Positions 55,010-63,659 of a stretch of DNA of 64,000 bases are shown piece by piece. The notes under the pieces are model-generated. The model was not told the DNA's origin, searched no databases, and saw nothing but the letters and a program-made list of their open reading frames with translations. Source of the DNA: Catellicoccus marimammalium. Lineage in GTDB: Bacteria > Bacillota > Bacilli > Lactobacillales > Catellicoccaceae. Each line of letters starts with the position of its first letter. The stretch's first letter is position 1. The DNA lies in NCBI RefSeq assembly GCF_965139335.1, contig NZ_CBCSEL010000001.1; one strand, 5' to 3'. The position numbers were made by a program, and so were the translations under genes.

Positions 55010-55096
55010 CCATATTTTATAAATTATTTTTCCTATTTTTTCTTTATTTTCAAATCTTGTGAACGATTGGATTCAAATTTATTTCATTAACTAAAA

Positions 55097-55133
55097 TAAA
55101 AAAATGAAGGAGTAATTTCCTTCATTTTTTTAT
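55097..55133. terminator. Terminator of nanE
   Basis: AAATGAAGGA pairs with TCCTTCATTT around a 6-nt loop, with A-run and T-run flanks usable on both strands. Confidence 0.82.
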
Positions 55134-55142
55134 TCTTTATTA

Positions 55143-55832
55143 TTAAGCTTCCATTTCTTGCACAAATCGAGTTGCAATTTCTTGTGGACGAGTAATCGCA
55201 CCACCAACAACTACAGCATAAGCGCCTTTTTCTAACGCTTCTTTTGCTTGTTGTGGAGTATGAATACGTCCTTCAGCAATCGTTGGAACACCAGCAGCTA
55301 CTAATTCTTCTAACAATTCGAAATTAGGACCCTTTGTCGCAGGTTTTGTTTCTTCTGTATATCCATTTAATGTAGTTCCCACAAGATCTGCTCCTGCTTG
55401 ATAAGCAGAAATTCCTTCTTCTGCTGTAGAAATATCTGCCATCAATTTTTGATTTGGATATTTTTCTTTAATTGCTTGAATAAATTCTTCTACTGTACGA
55501 CCATCGTAACGTGGACGATGTGTTCCGTCAAAAGCAATAATATCTGTACCTACAGCCACTAATTCATCCACTTCTTTCATCGTAGCTGTGATGTAAGGCT
55601 CTTGAGGCGGATAGTCTTTTTTAATTAAGCCAATAATTGGTAAATCTACTTTTTCTTTGATTTCTTGAATATCACGGACAGAATTTGCACGAATTGCTTT
55701 TGCTCCACTACGCTCAGCTGCTAAAGCAAATAGAGGCATAATTCCACCTGTCTCTGAATACATTGCTTCTCCCTCTAATGCTTGACAAGAAACAATCAAT
55801 TTTCCTTTAAAAGATTCTAGCATATTGTCCAT
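55143..55832 (-). CDS. nanE: N-acetylmannosamine-6-phosphate 2-epimerase
   Basis: Converts ManNAc-6-P to GlcNAc-6-P in sialic acid or ManNAc use. 229 residues, TIM barrel. LIVSCQALEGEAMYS at the N-terminus, IGLIKKDYP, DIIAFDGTHRPR and GTTLNGYTEETK, then PTIAEGRIHTPQQAKEALEKGAYAVVVGGAITRP are family hallmarks. The usual nanA, nanK or sialic acid transporter genes are not beside it. A phosphotriesterase-family gene is divergent on the other side. Confidence 0.95.
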   Translation of the reverse strand: MDNMLESFKGKLIVSCQALEGEAMYSETGGIMPLFALAAERSGAKAIRANSVRDIQEIKEKVDLPIIGLIKKDYPPQEPYITATMKEVDELVAVGTDIIAFDGTHRPRYDGRTVEEFIQAIKEKYPNQKLMADISTAEEGISAYQAGADLVGTTLNGYTEETKPATKGPNFELLEELVAAGVPTIAEGRIHTPQQAKEALEKGAYAVVVGGAITRPQEIATRFVQEMEA

Positions 55833-56123
55833 TTAATCATCCATCCTTGCTTCGACAAATTTCTTATTTTTATCGTATCATTGATAAATTGAAAAGAAAA
55901 GCACTTCTCTTTTTTCCTCAGTGGAATCTAATTTTTATTAGACAATTTTGTTCAAAAAATATCTTCATTGATTTTAAACGGATAAAAAAATAATAGAAAA
56001 ACAAAAATAAACTTAATAAAAAAAGTTTTGTTTTTCCAGATTTAATTCCCTTCCTTTTTATTATTCTTTTCGATTGGAAAAGAGTATATTCGCGATAGAC
56101 AATAAAAGAAAAGAGGAATGAAT

Positions 56124-57074
56124 ATGAAAATTCATACTGTCAATGGAGATATCGATTCAACAGAATTGGGAATTACTTTGATGCATGAACATATTACTTA
56201 TGCTGATTGGGTAATGCGTGCTAATTTTGGTTATCATTTTTGTGAACCTGATTTAATCGTAGAGGCAGCAGTTGAACAATTTTCTAAATTAAAAAAATAC
56301 GGTGTAAAAACAGTTGTCGATGCCTCTGTTCCTAATATCGGTCGTGATGTACATTTAATTAAAGAAGTTTCTGAACGTACAGGATTAAACTTTATTGTTT
56401 CTAGTGGATTTTATTATCAACAAGAACCTGCGCTAGAATATCGTCCAGAAGATCAAATTTATGAATTATTATTAGAAGAGTGCACAAATGGGGTGGTAGA
56501 CAGTAATATTATTCCAGGAATTATGAAAGCTGCTACTGGACCTGAAGGAGTGACTCCTTATACAGAAAAACTTCATCGCGCTATTGGTCGTGTAGCTACA
56601 AAATTAAACTTACCTATTTTCTCTCATCACCATCCAGATACAAAATGTGGAAATAAAATTTTGGATATTTTAGAAGACGTAGGTGTACCGGCAAACAAAA
56701 TTATTATTGGTCATACAGGGGATACCAACGACCTAGATTATATTGAATCTTTATTAAAACGTGGCTGTTATATTGGAATGGATCGTTTTGGTTATTGTGA
56801 TATGGGAAATGATTTAGAACATCGCGTTCAAACGATTGCTACATTATGTGATAAAGGATATGCTGACCAAATGTTCCTATCTCATGATTTAGCTGTCTTC
56901 ATAGGTGTTTATGATTATTGGCCTGAATTTGCTAAAAATGAACTATTTAATCCAAAAATTGACTATACCTTCTTATTCGAACAAGCTTTACCAAAAATGA
57001 AAGCACTAGGTGTCTCTGATCAACAAATTTTACAAATGTTAGAACAAAATCCAAAAAATATTTTTGAAGCATAA
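56124..57074 (+). CDS. Phosphotriesterase-family metal hydrolase
   Basis: Binuclear metal amidohydrolase of about 316 residues. Metal ligands: His21 and His23 (LMHEHIT), probable carbamylated Lys135 (PGIMKAATG), His168 or nearby (FSHHHPD), His197 (IIGHTGDT) and Asp255 (FLSHDLAV). I choose ATG 56124, 7 nt after AAGAGG; ATG 56118 is too near. The family holds lactonases, phosphotriesterases and sugar-phosphate hydrolases such as PhpP-like YhfV; the substrate here is unknown. The neighbour nanE hints at a sugar substrate, which is inference. Confidence 0.83.
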   Translation: MKIHTVNGDIDSTELGITLMHEHITYADWVMRANFGYHFCEPDLIVEAAVEQFSKLKKYGVKTVVDASVPNIGRDVHLIKEVSERTGLNFIVSSGFYYQQEPALEYRPEDQIYELLLEECTNGVVDSNIIPGIMKAATGPEGVTPYTEKLHRAIGRVATKLNLPIFSHHHPDTKCGNKILDILEDVGVPANKIIIGHTGDTNDLDYIESLLKRGCYIGMDRFGYCDMGNDLEHRVQTIATLCDKGYADQMFLSHDLAVFIGVYDYWPEFAKNELFNPKIDYTFLFEQALPKMKALGVSDQQILQMLEQNPKNIFEA

Positions 57075-57077
57075 TAA

Positions 57078-57113
57078 AAAGATATCCTCTTTTTAGAGGA
57101 TATCTTTTTTCTT
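57078..57113 (+). terminator. Terminator after phosphotriesterase-family gene
   Basis: AAAGATATCCTCT pairs with AGAGGATATCTTT over a TTTT loop and is followed by TTTCTTTT. Confidence 0.88.
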
Positions 57114-57249
57114 TTTTATTGCACTAATACCGCCCATTTACGAGCATTAAAAATCTTTTCTACTTTGGATGAATTAGATAAATTTTCTCAATATTGATTG
57201 TTAATAAAACTAAATATTATTTATTTTGTATTTTTTAACAAATATTCTC

Positions 57250-57290
57250 AAAATAAAAAGTCTCGTATCGAGACTCTTTATTTTTTATTG
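57250..57290. terminator. Terminator of yebC
   Basis: AGTCTCG pairs with CGAGACT around a short loop; the minus strand then reads TTTTATTTTG, and the plus side is also T-rich. Confidence 0.72.
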
Positions 57291-57298
57291 ACTATAAA

Positions 57299-58018
57299 TT
57301 AAGCATCTAAATCTACGTTATGATGTACTTTTTGTACGTCTTCGTCATCTTCTAACACATCAATTAATTTTTCAAAGGTTTCTAAATCGTCGCCTTCTAA
57401 AACTACTTCATTTTGTGGTACCATTTCTAATTCTGCCACGTCAAAACTTTCGATACCTTCTGCTTTTAATACATCACTGATATGCATTAATTCTGAAGGT
57501 TCTCCATAGACAACAATTTTTCCTTCTTCTTCTGTTACATCACGTACATCCACATCATTTTCCATTAATACTTCTAAATAATGATCTGCATCTGTACCAT
57601 CAAATACATAAACTGCAGTATTATCAAATAAGTAATCAACAGAACCCTTTACTCCCATGTTTCCGCCATTTTTCTTAAAGGCAGCACGGATGTTTGCTGC
57701 AGTACGGTTTACATTATCTGTTAATGTATCTACGATAATCATAGAGCCATTTGGTCCAAAACCTTCATAACGTAATTCTTGATAATCTTCTCCGCCAACA
57801 CCTTTTGCTTTTTCAATCGCACGATCAATTACGTGTTTTGGACAGTTAGCAGCTTTTGCTTTTTCAATTACGAATTTTAACTTTTGGTTTGCTTCTGGAT
57901 CTGGCTCTCCAGCTTTTGCTGCCGCATAAATTTCAATCCCGAATTTAGCATTTACACGACTTGCGTTTTGCTCTTTTGCAGCTTTTTTATCTTTGATATT
58001 AAACCATTTACGTCCCAT
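57299..58018 (-). CDS. yebC: YebC/PmpR-family protein (TACO1-like)
   Basis: Cytoplasmic protein of 239 residues. Recent work on YebC shows a role in translation of poly-proline stretches; older annotations call it a transcription regulator. MGRKWFNIKDKKAAKEQNASRV at the N-terminus is the YeeN-type form, with KFVIEKAKAANCPKHVIDRAI and YEGFGPNGSMIIVDTLTDN in the middle domain. An AGAGATGGATAT ribosome region precedes. It is a single gene with its own terminator. Confidence 0.94.
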   Translation of the reverse strand: MGRKWFNIKDKKAAKEQNASRVNAKFGIEIYAAAKAGEPDPEANQKLKFVIEKAKAANCPKHVIDRAIEKAKGVGGEDYQELRYEGFGPNGSMIIVDTLTDNVNRTAANIRAAFKKNGGNMGVKGSVDYLFDNTAVYVFDGTDADHYLEVLMENDVDVRDVTEEEGKIVVYGEPSELMHISDVLKAEGIESFDVAELEMVPQNEVVLEGDDLETFEKLIDVLEDDEDVQKVHHNVDLDA

Positions 58019-58182
58019 ATATCCATCTCTTTCTTATAAAATTTTACTATTGTTATAGTATCATAGATTCAATTTTTTGATAAGAAAATTATTGTAAATG
58101 ATATGAAATTCTCTTTTTTTACCTAAAAATACAGTATACTAACGGTATATTAATACTTAAAAATTGATTTGGAGGTTTTATT

Positions 58183-59127
58183 ATGAGCTATCATTGGGCA
58201 ATTGTTGGATTGGGAACTGTAGCGGAAGAATTTGCTACAGCCATTACACAAGCGGACCTACCTATTTACGCTGTACAATCTCGTAGTCCAGAAAAAGGAG
58301 AGGCTTTTGCGAAACGTTTTCAAATTCCAAAAGTATATTCTTCTTATCAAGAATTATTAGAAGATCCAACAATAGACATTATTTACTTAGCTACTCCACA
58401 TGCTTTTCACTACCAAATGGTAAAAGAAGCATTACAACATCAAAAACATGTTTTTTGTGAAAAAGCAATTACAGTGGATGCTAAAGAATTAGCAGAATTA
58501 ATTGAAATTAGTAAAGAAAATCAATGTTTACTAGCTGAAGGAACCACAATTTTTTATATGCCACTTTATCAAAAATTAAAAGAGTATCAGCCTCAATTTG
58601 GAAAATTAAAAATGGTCCAAGCTAACTTTGGTAGTTTTAAAGAAGATAAAGAAGACAATCGCTTCTTTTCACCAAAAGATGCTGGAGGAGCTCTTTTAGA
58701 CATTGGTCCATATGCTTTTGGTATTTGTCAATATTTCATGACTTCTTCTCCAAAAGTTTTTGCTTCTACTGTAGAATATCATCCTTCTGGTGTAGATGAG
58801 AGCAGTTGCACTATTTTAAAAAATGATCACGAAGAACTCGCAAGTATCAATTTAACCTTCCGAGCAAAAATGCCGAAACGAGCAATTGTTGCTTTTGAAA
58901 AAGGCTATTTAACCATCGATGATTATCCACGAGCAACTTCTGCTACCTTTACTACCCCAGACGGCACTAATTATTTAATAGAAACGAAAGATACTACGCA
59001 TGCCTTTGTTCATGAATACCAAACGATGAATCATTGGCTAGAACAAGGAAGCGTAAGCAGTCCTTTTATTTCAAACGTTTTACAAATTATGCAATTATTT
59101 GATTCTTGTCGCCAACAATGGAAATAG
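58183..59127 (+). CDS. Gfo/Idh/MocA-family oxidoreductase
   Basis: NAD(P)-dependent dehydrogenase of 314 residues acting probably on a sugar or polyol. The N-terminal Rossmann domain has AIVGLGTVAEEFA (6-18), then YLATPHAFHYQM and VFCEKAIT with Lys94 (EKP-type motif). The C-terminal domain has GGALLDIGPYAFGI. GGAGG ribosome site. The substrate cannot be told from sequence. It is a single gene between yebC and the adhesin. Confidence 0.85.
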   Translation: MSYHWAIVGLGTVAEEFATAITQADLPIYAVQSRSPEKGEAFAKRFQIPKVYSSYQELLEDPTIDIIYLATPHAFHYQMVKEALQHQKHVFCEKAITVDAKELAELIEISKENQCLLAEGTTIFYMPLYQKLKEYQPQFGKLKMVQANFGSFKEDKEDNRFFSPKDAGGALLDIGPYAFGICQYFMTSSPKVFASTVEYHPSGVDESSCTILKNDHEELASINLTFRAKMPKRAIVAFEKGYLTIDDYPRATSATFTTPDGTNYLIETKDTTHAFVHEYQTMNHWLEQGSVSSPFISNVLQIMQLFDSCRQQWK

Positions 59128-59135
59128 AAAACGAT

Positions 59136-59174
59136 AAGTCTTAGGCTTTCTATAAGTTCTAAGACTTTTTTTAT
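59136..59174 (+). terminator. Terminator after Gfo/Idh gene
   Basis: AAGTCTTAG pairs with CTAAGACTT over a 14-nt loop, followed by TTTTTTATT. Confidence 0.8.
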
Positions 59175-59182
59175 TACTAAAA

Positions 59183-59208
59183 AATATTGTGATATTAACC
59201 ACAATATT
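59183..59208. promoter_or_regulatory. Dyad upstream of the adhesin
   Basis: AATATTGTG (59183-59191) and CACAATATT (59200-59208) are perfect inverted arms separated by 8 nt. No T-run follows, so an operator is more likely than a terminator. Binding protein unknown. Confidence 0.4.
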
Positions 59209-59268
59209 ATCATCACTTTTTCATTAAAATTATTTATTTAATTTTAAAGTTACACTTTATTTTACAAC

Positions 59269-59284
59269 ATGAAAACGTTATCTA
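59269..59284. promoter_or_regulatory. cre-like site upstream of the adhesin
   Basis: ATGAAAACGTTATCTA matches the CcpA consensus WTGNAARCGNWWWCAW at 15 of 16 positions, the best match found in the window. It lies about 95 bp before an extended -10 promoter TGCTATTAT (59364-59372), so activation or remote repression is possible. Confidence 0.55.
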
Positions 59285-59401
59285 CATTACACTTTTATCA
59301 TTTTTTTCTTTTCCGAAAGTAAAATTTGAAAATGCAATTTAGTTCATAGATAAAATTTTCACGTGCTATTATGACTAATATCTTAACAAGGGAGGAAATG
59401 A

Positions 59402-61201
59402 TTGTTGGTGAAAAAATATAGAACTTCAGTTTCTTTATTATCTTTGATTGGTCTTTTAAGTATTTCATTTTCATCGAATGCAGAAGCTATTGAAAAAGGA
59501 GATTATTATTGTTATCGAACCACTGCTCCTGGGAAAAATGAGGCAATTAGTGAATATGACTTTTTTACCATGGTGGATGAAAACGGAAAAGAATCCATTG
59601 TTTATTGCTATAACGCTACTCGACCTCAACCTTTATCTAATAAAGAGACAGCTGAAAAATTATGTCGTTTTGATCGTTTTGGTTTTTATGAAGGAATGGA
59701 TTCTTTAGGAACTGATCGTGGGAATAAAGAAAAAATTGATCAAATCGCTGCTATTTTAATGGCAGGATACCCTAATGATGGATTAGGTGAGCAAATGAAT
59801 CGATATGCTTATGAATGCTATCAAAAAGTACATCGTGATTATACATATACTTTTGATGATTTCAAACGTGAAATGACACAAAGAGCTATTTGGAAAGCAG
59901 ATCGACCACGTGGAAAATATACGGACCATTATCCTTATGCAGAAGCTTTATATCGTTATGGGAAACAGTACCCATTAGATCAACAAACTGCTTATGATGA
60001 TCAATTAATTTTTCAAACCAATACTAATGAAATTATTGATCCGCAGCACCCAATGATTATCGATGAAAAAACGAGAAAAAGTGATCAATTCCAAATCAAA
60101 AATTACAATGGATTAGTTTCTATTGAGAACCCTTCTACAGAAGTAAAAATTATAGAAGAACAGTCTCATAAGGAAGTCACCACTTTAAAACCTAATACGT
60201 ACTATTATGCAGAATTAACGAATGGACAACAAAAAGAGAGTACTTTAGATATTAAATATATGAAAATGGATCATTCTTATTTTTATCAATATGTTACTTC
60301 CCCTTATCCATTTGGTTTACAAAATATGGTTCAAGCAAATATTAAAAAGAAAAAGTTACCTATTGATATCAAAATAGAACCTGTGACTTCTTCATCGGAA
60401 GAGGCTTCTAAAGAAGTAGAAACTTCAAAAGATACTTCTTCATTCGAAGAATCTTCTAAAGAAGTAGAAACTTCAAAAGATACTTCTTCANCGGAAGAAT
60501 CTTCTAAAGAAGTGGAAACTTCAAAAGATACTTCTTCATCCGAAGAATCTTCTAAAGAAGTGGAAANTNCAAANGATACTTCTTCATNCGAAGAATCTTC
60601 TAAAGAAGTGGAAAATCCAAAAGATAGTTCTTCATCCGAAGAATCTTCTAAAGAAGCAGAAACTTCAAAGGATACTTCTTCATCCGAAGAATCTTCCAAA
60701 GAGGAAGACACTACTTCTTCTAATAAGGATAATTCTTCTATGGAAGTTCCCGTAATCTCTAAAAAAGAATGTGCTTCATCAACGGCTCATTGTGATACAA
60801 CAAAAGAAGTAACTACTCCAGAAAGTACAGCTACTCAAGACCAAAAAAGTACTAATGAATTCGATTATTCCTCTTCAGTTGAAAATTCATCTCAAGAGGA
60901 AAAAATTACAGATTCTACTACAAATACAGATGATAAAGAAAACAATGTCTCTCATTTAGATCAAACAAATCCAAAAATAAAACTTCAAGATATCAAAGAT
61001 GAAGTAATTGAAGACAAAATGATTTTAGAAGAGATAAATCACCATTCAGAATCAAAAGAAACTAAAGAAGATATAGAAAATGAATTACCACAAACGGGTA
61101 ACAAAATTTCCTATTTGTTCCCTCTTTTAGGTACTTCACTATGTATTGTAAGTATTTCTCTACTTCTTTTATTAAAGAAACGTGCTCATAAAAAGAGATA
61201 A
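59402..61201 (+). CDS. LPXTG-anchored surface protein with TQXA/thioester domain
   Basis: Sortase-anchored adhesin of about 599 residues. Signal peptide (about 1-29, cut near NAEA). Thioester (TQXA) domain: Cys69 in SIVYCYNATRPQP and Gln160 in MTQRAIWKADRP are the expected Cys-Gln pair, with AGYPNDG between. Such domains, known in streptococcal Cpa and SfbI, bind host fibrin or other surfaces covalently. A Ser/Glu/Lys repeat stalk follows (about 330-437), then a Thr/Ser-rich stalk, LPQTG at 562-566, a hydrophobic helix and a KKRAHKKR tail. Start codon uncertain: TTG 59402, TTG 59405 or GTG 59408, all after GGAGG. Confidence 0.92.
   Translation: MLVKKYRTSVSLLSLIGLLSISFSSNAEAIEKGDYYCYRTTAPGKNEAISEYDFFTMVDENGKESIVYCYNATRPQPLSNKETAEKLCRFDRFGFYEGMDSLGTDRGNKEKIDQIAAILMAGYPNDGLGEQMNRYAYECYQKVHRDYTYTFDDFKREMTQRAIWKADRPRGKYTDHYPYAEALYRYGKQYPLDQQTAYDDQLIFQTNTNEIIDPQHPMIIDEKTRKSDQFQIKNYNGLVSIENPSTEVKIIEEQSHKEVTTLKPNTYYYAELTNGQQKESTLDIKYMKMDHSYFYQYVTSPYPFGLQNMVQANIKKKKLPIDIKIEPVTSSSEEASKEVETSKDTSSFEESSKEVETSKDTSSXEESSKEVETSKDTSSSEESSKEVEXXXDTSSXEESSKEVENPKDSSSSEESSKEAETSKDTSSSEESSKEEDTTSSNKDNSSMEVPVISKKECASSTAHCDTTKEVTTPESTATQDQKSTNEFDYSSSVENSSQEEKITDSTTNTDDKENNVSHLDQTNPKIKLQDIKDEVIEDKMILEEINHHSESKETKEDIENELPQTGNKISYLFPLLGTSLCIVSISLLLLLKKRAHKKR
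60389..60712 (+). repeat. 48-bp tandem repeat in the adhesin stalk
   Basis: About 6.7 in-frame copies of a 48-bp unit encode SSSEESSKEVETSKDT with small changes. N characters are at 60491, 60567, 60569, 60574 and 60588, all inside the repeats, so reads from different copies were probably merged and the copy number in the assembly may be wrong. Confidence 0.95.
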
Positions 61202-61205
61202 CATA

Positions 61206-61244
61206 AAAAACCTCGGAAATTCATTTAGATTCCGAGGTTTTTAT
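61206..61244. terminator. Bidirectional terminator
   Basis: AAAACCTCGGAA pairs with TTCCGAGGTTTT around an 11-nt loop, with A-run and T-run flanks; it lies between the adhesin and the convergent small gene. Confidence 0.88.
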
Positions 61245-61669
61245 TATCTTCTACGTAGCCAAAAAATGAAAAAGACAATTATTAAAATAGCAAGGATTGT
61301 TCCACCACCAAAAACAATTCTACGCCACATCATTCCTGAAATAAAGCCACGGAAGAAAGCTCCTGGATGTAATCCATAACTACGATAGCGAGTATTAGTT
61401 GTTTTCTTTGTTGTTTTCTTTGTTCTTCCTGTTTTCTTTTGTGAAGATTTTGTAGAAGATCCTTTTTTAGGTGAAACAATCGTTCCTTTCACTTTAGGAA
61501 CTGTTGTTTTAGGCGTACTGCGCACTCCTCCACTACGCATTCCTCCTACCTTCAATTGTGTTATCGATAAAGAGCTAGCTTCTCCTTGAGTAGAAAATAT
61601 ATTTCCTATCCCACAAAAGAGTAGCAAGCTCAGAACAAAGATGCCTATATTTTTTATCTTTTGTTTCAT
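61244..61669 (-). CDS. Small basic two-helix membrane protein, unknown
   Basis: No family recognised. 141 residues. A signal peptide or helix spans about 6-27 (possible cut after GEA), then GGMRSGGVRS, a very basic Ser/Thr/Lys stretch (about 55-92, KKGSSTKSSQKKTGRTKK), then FFRGFISGMMWRR and a C-terminal helix (about 117-138) ending in RRR. The basic loop would lie outside the membrane. It has no sorting motif. It lies between the adhesin and an SMR transporter pair, with no visible coupling to either. Confidence 0.6.
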   Translation of the reverse strand: MKQKIKNIGIFVLSLLLFCGIGNIFSTQGEASSLSITQLKVGGMRSGGVRSTPKTTVPKVKGTIVSPKKGSSTKSSQKKTGRTKKTTKKTTNTRYRSYGLHPGAFFRGFISGMMWRRIVFGGGTILAILIIVFFIFWLRRR

Positions 61670-61681
61670 ATATTTCTCCTT

Positions 61682-61996
61682 TTATACTGTCATTTTCAAT
61701 CCAATCACAGCAATAATAATACAAATAATTCCTATCCATTGCCCTAAGTTTAAATGCTCTTTAAATAAAATTGTACCGACAAGAAGAGAACCGACCGATC
61801 CTAAAGCGACCCAAATTCCATAAGCAATTCCTACTTCTGTCATCGTCATGGCAATAGAAAGTAAAGTCAAACTACAAATTGCGACTAAAATCGTAAGGAT
61901 ACTCCAAGATTTCACTTTAAATCCCGCTGATTTCCGCATCGTATAGACCATAACGGTTTCACATAAACCGGCTAAAGCTAGTAATAATAAGTACAC
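61682..61996 (-). CDS. SMR-family transporter subunit (second of pair)
   Basis: Four-helix small multidrug resistance protein of 104 residues. Conserved Glu in helix 1 (LAGLCETVMVYTMRKSAGF), VGIAYGIWVALGSVGSLLVG in helix 3, GQWIGIICIIIAVIGLKM in helix 4. It begins 1 nt after its partner's stop, so the two subunits very likely form a heterodimer like YkkCD. Substrate (quaternary cations or guanidinium) not shown; no guanidine riboswitch was found upstream. Confidence 0.85.
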   Translation of the reverse strand: MYLLLLALAGLCETVMVYTMRKSAGFKVKSWSILTILVAICSLTLLSIAMTMTEVGIAYGIWVALGSVGSLLVGTILFKEHLNLGQWIGIICIIIAVIGLKMTV

Positions 61997-61997
61997 C

Positions 61998-62327
61998 CTA
62001 TTCCTCCTTTGAATTCCATTTTACTAAAAGAATACCAAAGAATAGTAAGAGACTAAATCCAATCTTAGGAATTGTCACACTCTCATGTAAAATAAAAATA
62101 CCAAATAATAGTGTACCGATGGCACCAATTCCTGTATACGTTGTATAAGCAATTCCTACTGGTAAATTTTCCATCCCTTTAGCAAAAATATAAAAACTAA
62201 TTAGTAATAAAATAATAGTAATTATACTCCAAAAAGGTTGAGTAAATCCAACCGATAATTTCATTGTTAGTGCCCAAAAAATTTCTAATAAGCCGCCAAC
62301 AATAATATAAATCCAATCTTTTTGCAT
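61998..62327 (-). CDS. SMR-family transporter subunit (first of pair)
   Basis: Four-helix SMR protein of 109 residues. GGLLEIFWALTMKLSVGF carries the essential Glu and resembles the SugE/Gdx (guanidinium exporter) pattern more than EmrE. PVGIAYTTYTGIGAIGTLLFG in helix 3. Ideal ribosome site TAAGGAGAAGT. Likely proton-coupled export in partnership with the downstream subunit. Confidence 0.86.
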   Translation of the reverse strand: MQKDWIYIIVGGLLEIFWALTMKLSVGFTQPFWSIITIILLLISFYIFAKGMENLPVGIAYTTYTGIGAIGTLLFGIFILHESVTIPKIGFSLLLFFGILLVKWNSKEE

Positions 62328-62339
62328 ACTTCTCCTTAA

Positions 62340-62374
62340 GAAAAAGAAGCACTCATGAAAGAGATGCTTCTTTA
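62340..62374 (-). terminator. Terminator of thiI
   Basis: AAAGAAGCA pairs with TGCTTCTTT over a 13-nt loop; the minus strand then reads TTCTTAAGG. It lies 5 nt beyond the thiI stop. Confidence 0.7.
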
Positions 62375-62378
62375 TTAT

Positions 62379-63641
62379 TTATAATAAATCTGAAAAATCT
62401 TCTTCTTCAAAAGTTTCTGCGACTAATTCTCCATCAATATTCCAAACTTTTTCTGCTTGGTGCTCATCATATTGAGCATCAATTTTTGTCACTTTAATTC
62501 CTTCTAAGGAGCGTTGAATCAATCCTTCAACATCCAATCTTGCTTCGTATTCACGAGCTTTTTCCACTTTTGGACGTGTTTTTGGTGCTGGTGGTGTAAA
62601 AATAGTACAGCAATCTTCAAAAGGTTGAATGGATAGATCGTAAGTATCAATTTGCTGAGCAATATCAATAATTTCCAATTTATCCATAGTAATCACCGGA
62701 CGTAAGATTGGTGTATTTGTTACATCATTGATTGCCACCATACTATGCATGGTTTGTGAAGCTACTTGTCCTAAAGACTCTCCATTAATCATCGCTAATC
62801 CATGGCGACGTTCCACAATAGCATCACATAAACGAACCATCATACGACGAGTAACTGTCATTAAGTATCCTTCAGGAACTACTTTTTTAATTTCCTCTTG
62901 AATTTCTGTAAAAGGAACTTCTAAAAAGCTAATGCTACCCACATAAGGTGCTAGTTTTGCAGTTAATTGTTTCGTCTTCACTAATGCTTGTGGGCTTGTA
63001 TAAGGTGGAGAAGCAAAATGTACTGCTTCAATTTTCACTCCACGCTTCATGGCCAAATAACCAGCCACTGGAGAATCAATTCCACCAGAAAGCATTAACA
63101 TTCCTTTTCCGCTAGAACCAACTGGCAATCCACCCATTCCTTTAATCACTTGAGACATTAAATAGATTCCATCCATACGAACTTCAATACGCAATGTTAC
63201 ATCTGGATTTTTCATGTCTACTTTTGCATAAGGAAGATGTTCAAATAAATATCCTCCCACTTCTTGATTAATTTGGTGTGTATCCCAAATAAATTCATGG
63301 TAAGCACGTTTTGTAACGACTTTAAAAGTTTCTCCTGCAACATAATGATCTTTCATCATTGCTAGTGCAGTTTCTTTTAATTTTTCTTCATCTAATTCAA
63401 TTTTCACTACTGGAGAGAAAGTTTGAATTCCAAAGATTTTTTGTAAAGGTTGCATTACTTGGTTTGCATCTGCACCATTTAATACTAAGTGCATACGGTC
63501 ACGTAACGCTTGGATTTTTACTTCTGGGAAAGGACGTAATGCTTGACGTACGTTTTGTGCTAATTGTTGGATAAACGTTTTACGATTTTTCCCTTTCGTT
63601 GAAAGTTCGCCATAGCGAACCATAATTTCTGTATATTCCAT
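62379..63641 (-). CDS. thiI: tRNA 4-thiouridine synthase ThiI
   Basis: Adds sulfur to U8 of tRNA, and can supply sulfur for thiamine. 420 residues: N-terminal ferredoxin-like and THUMP domains (MVRYGELSTKGKNRKTF), PP-loop SGGIDSP at 185-191, and the C-terminal catalytic Cys region FEDCCTIFTPPAP. No rhodanese domain, as usual in Gram-positives, so sulfur must come directly from the cysteine desulfurase encoded just upstream. Confidence 0.96.
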   Translation of the reverse strand: MEYTEIMVRYGELSTKGKNRKTFIQQLAQNVRQALRPFPEVKIQALRDRMHLVLNGADANQVMQPLQKIFGIQTFSPVVKIELDEEKLKETALAMMKDHYVAGETFKVVTKRAYHEFIWDTHQINQEVGGYLFEHLPYAKVDMKNPDVTLRIEVRMDGIYLMSQVIKGMGGLPVGSSGKGMLMLSGGIDSPVAGYLAMKRGVKIEAVHFASPPYTSPQALVKTKQLTAKLAPYVGSISFLEVPFTEIQEEIKKVVPEGYLMTVTRRMMVRLCDAIVERRHGLAMINGESLGQVASQTMHSMVAINDVTNTPILRPVITMDKLEIIDIAQQIDTYDLSIQPFEDCCTIFTPPAPKTRPKVEKAREYEARLDVEGLIQRSLEGIKVTKIDAQYDEHQAEKVWNIDGELVAETFEEEDFSDLL

Positions 63642-63659
63642 CCTATTTTCCTTTCTTTT

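Noticed and set aside
54878..55090. Open frame antisense to the valS T-box
   Set aside because: It covers the leader and promoter of valS; no ribosome site or family features.
60331..60711. Reverse-strand open frame over the adhesin repeats
   Set aside because: It is a mirror of the Ser/Glu repeat with no start signals.
60389..60712. Possible CRISPR array from regular 48-bp spacing
   Set aside because: Units are directly adjacent with no spacers and are in frame within the adhesin.
61998..62378. Guanidine (ykkC-type) riboswitch before the SMR pair
   Set aside because: Only about 50 nt lie between thiI terminator and the start, with no ykkC-like motif.
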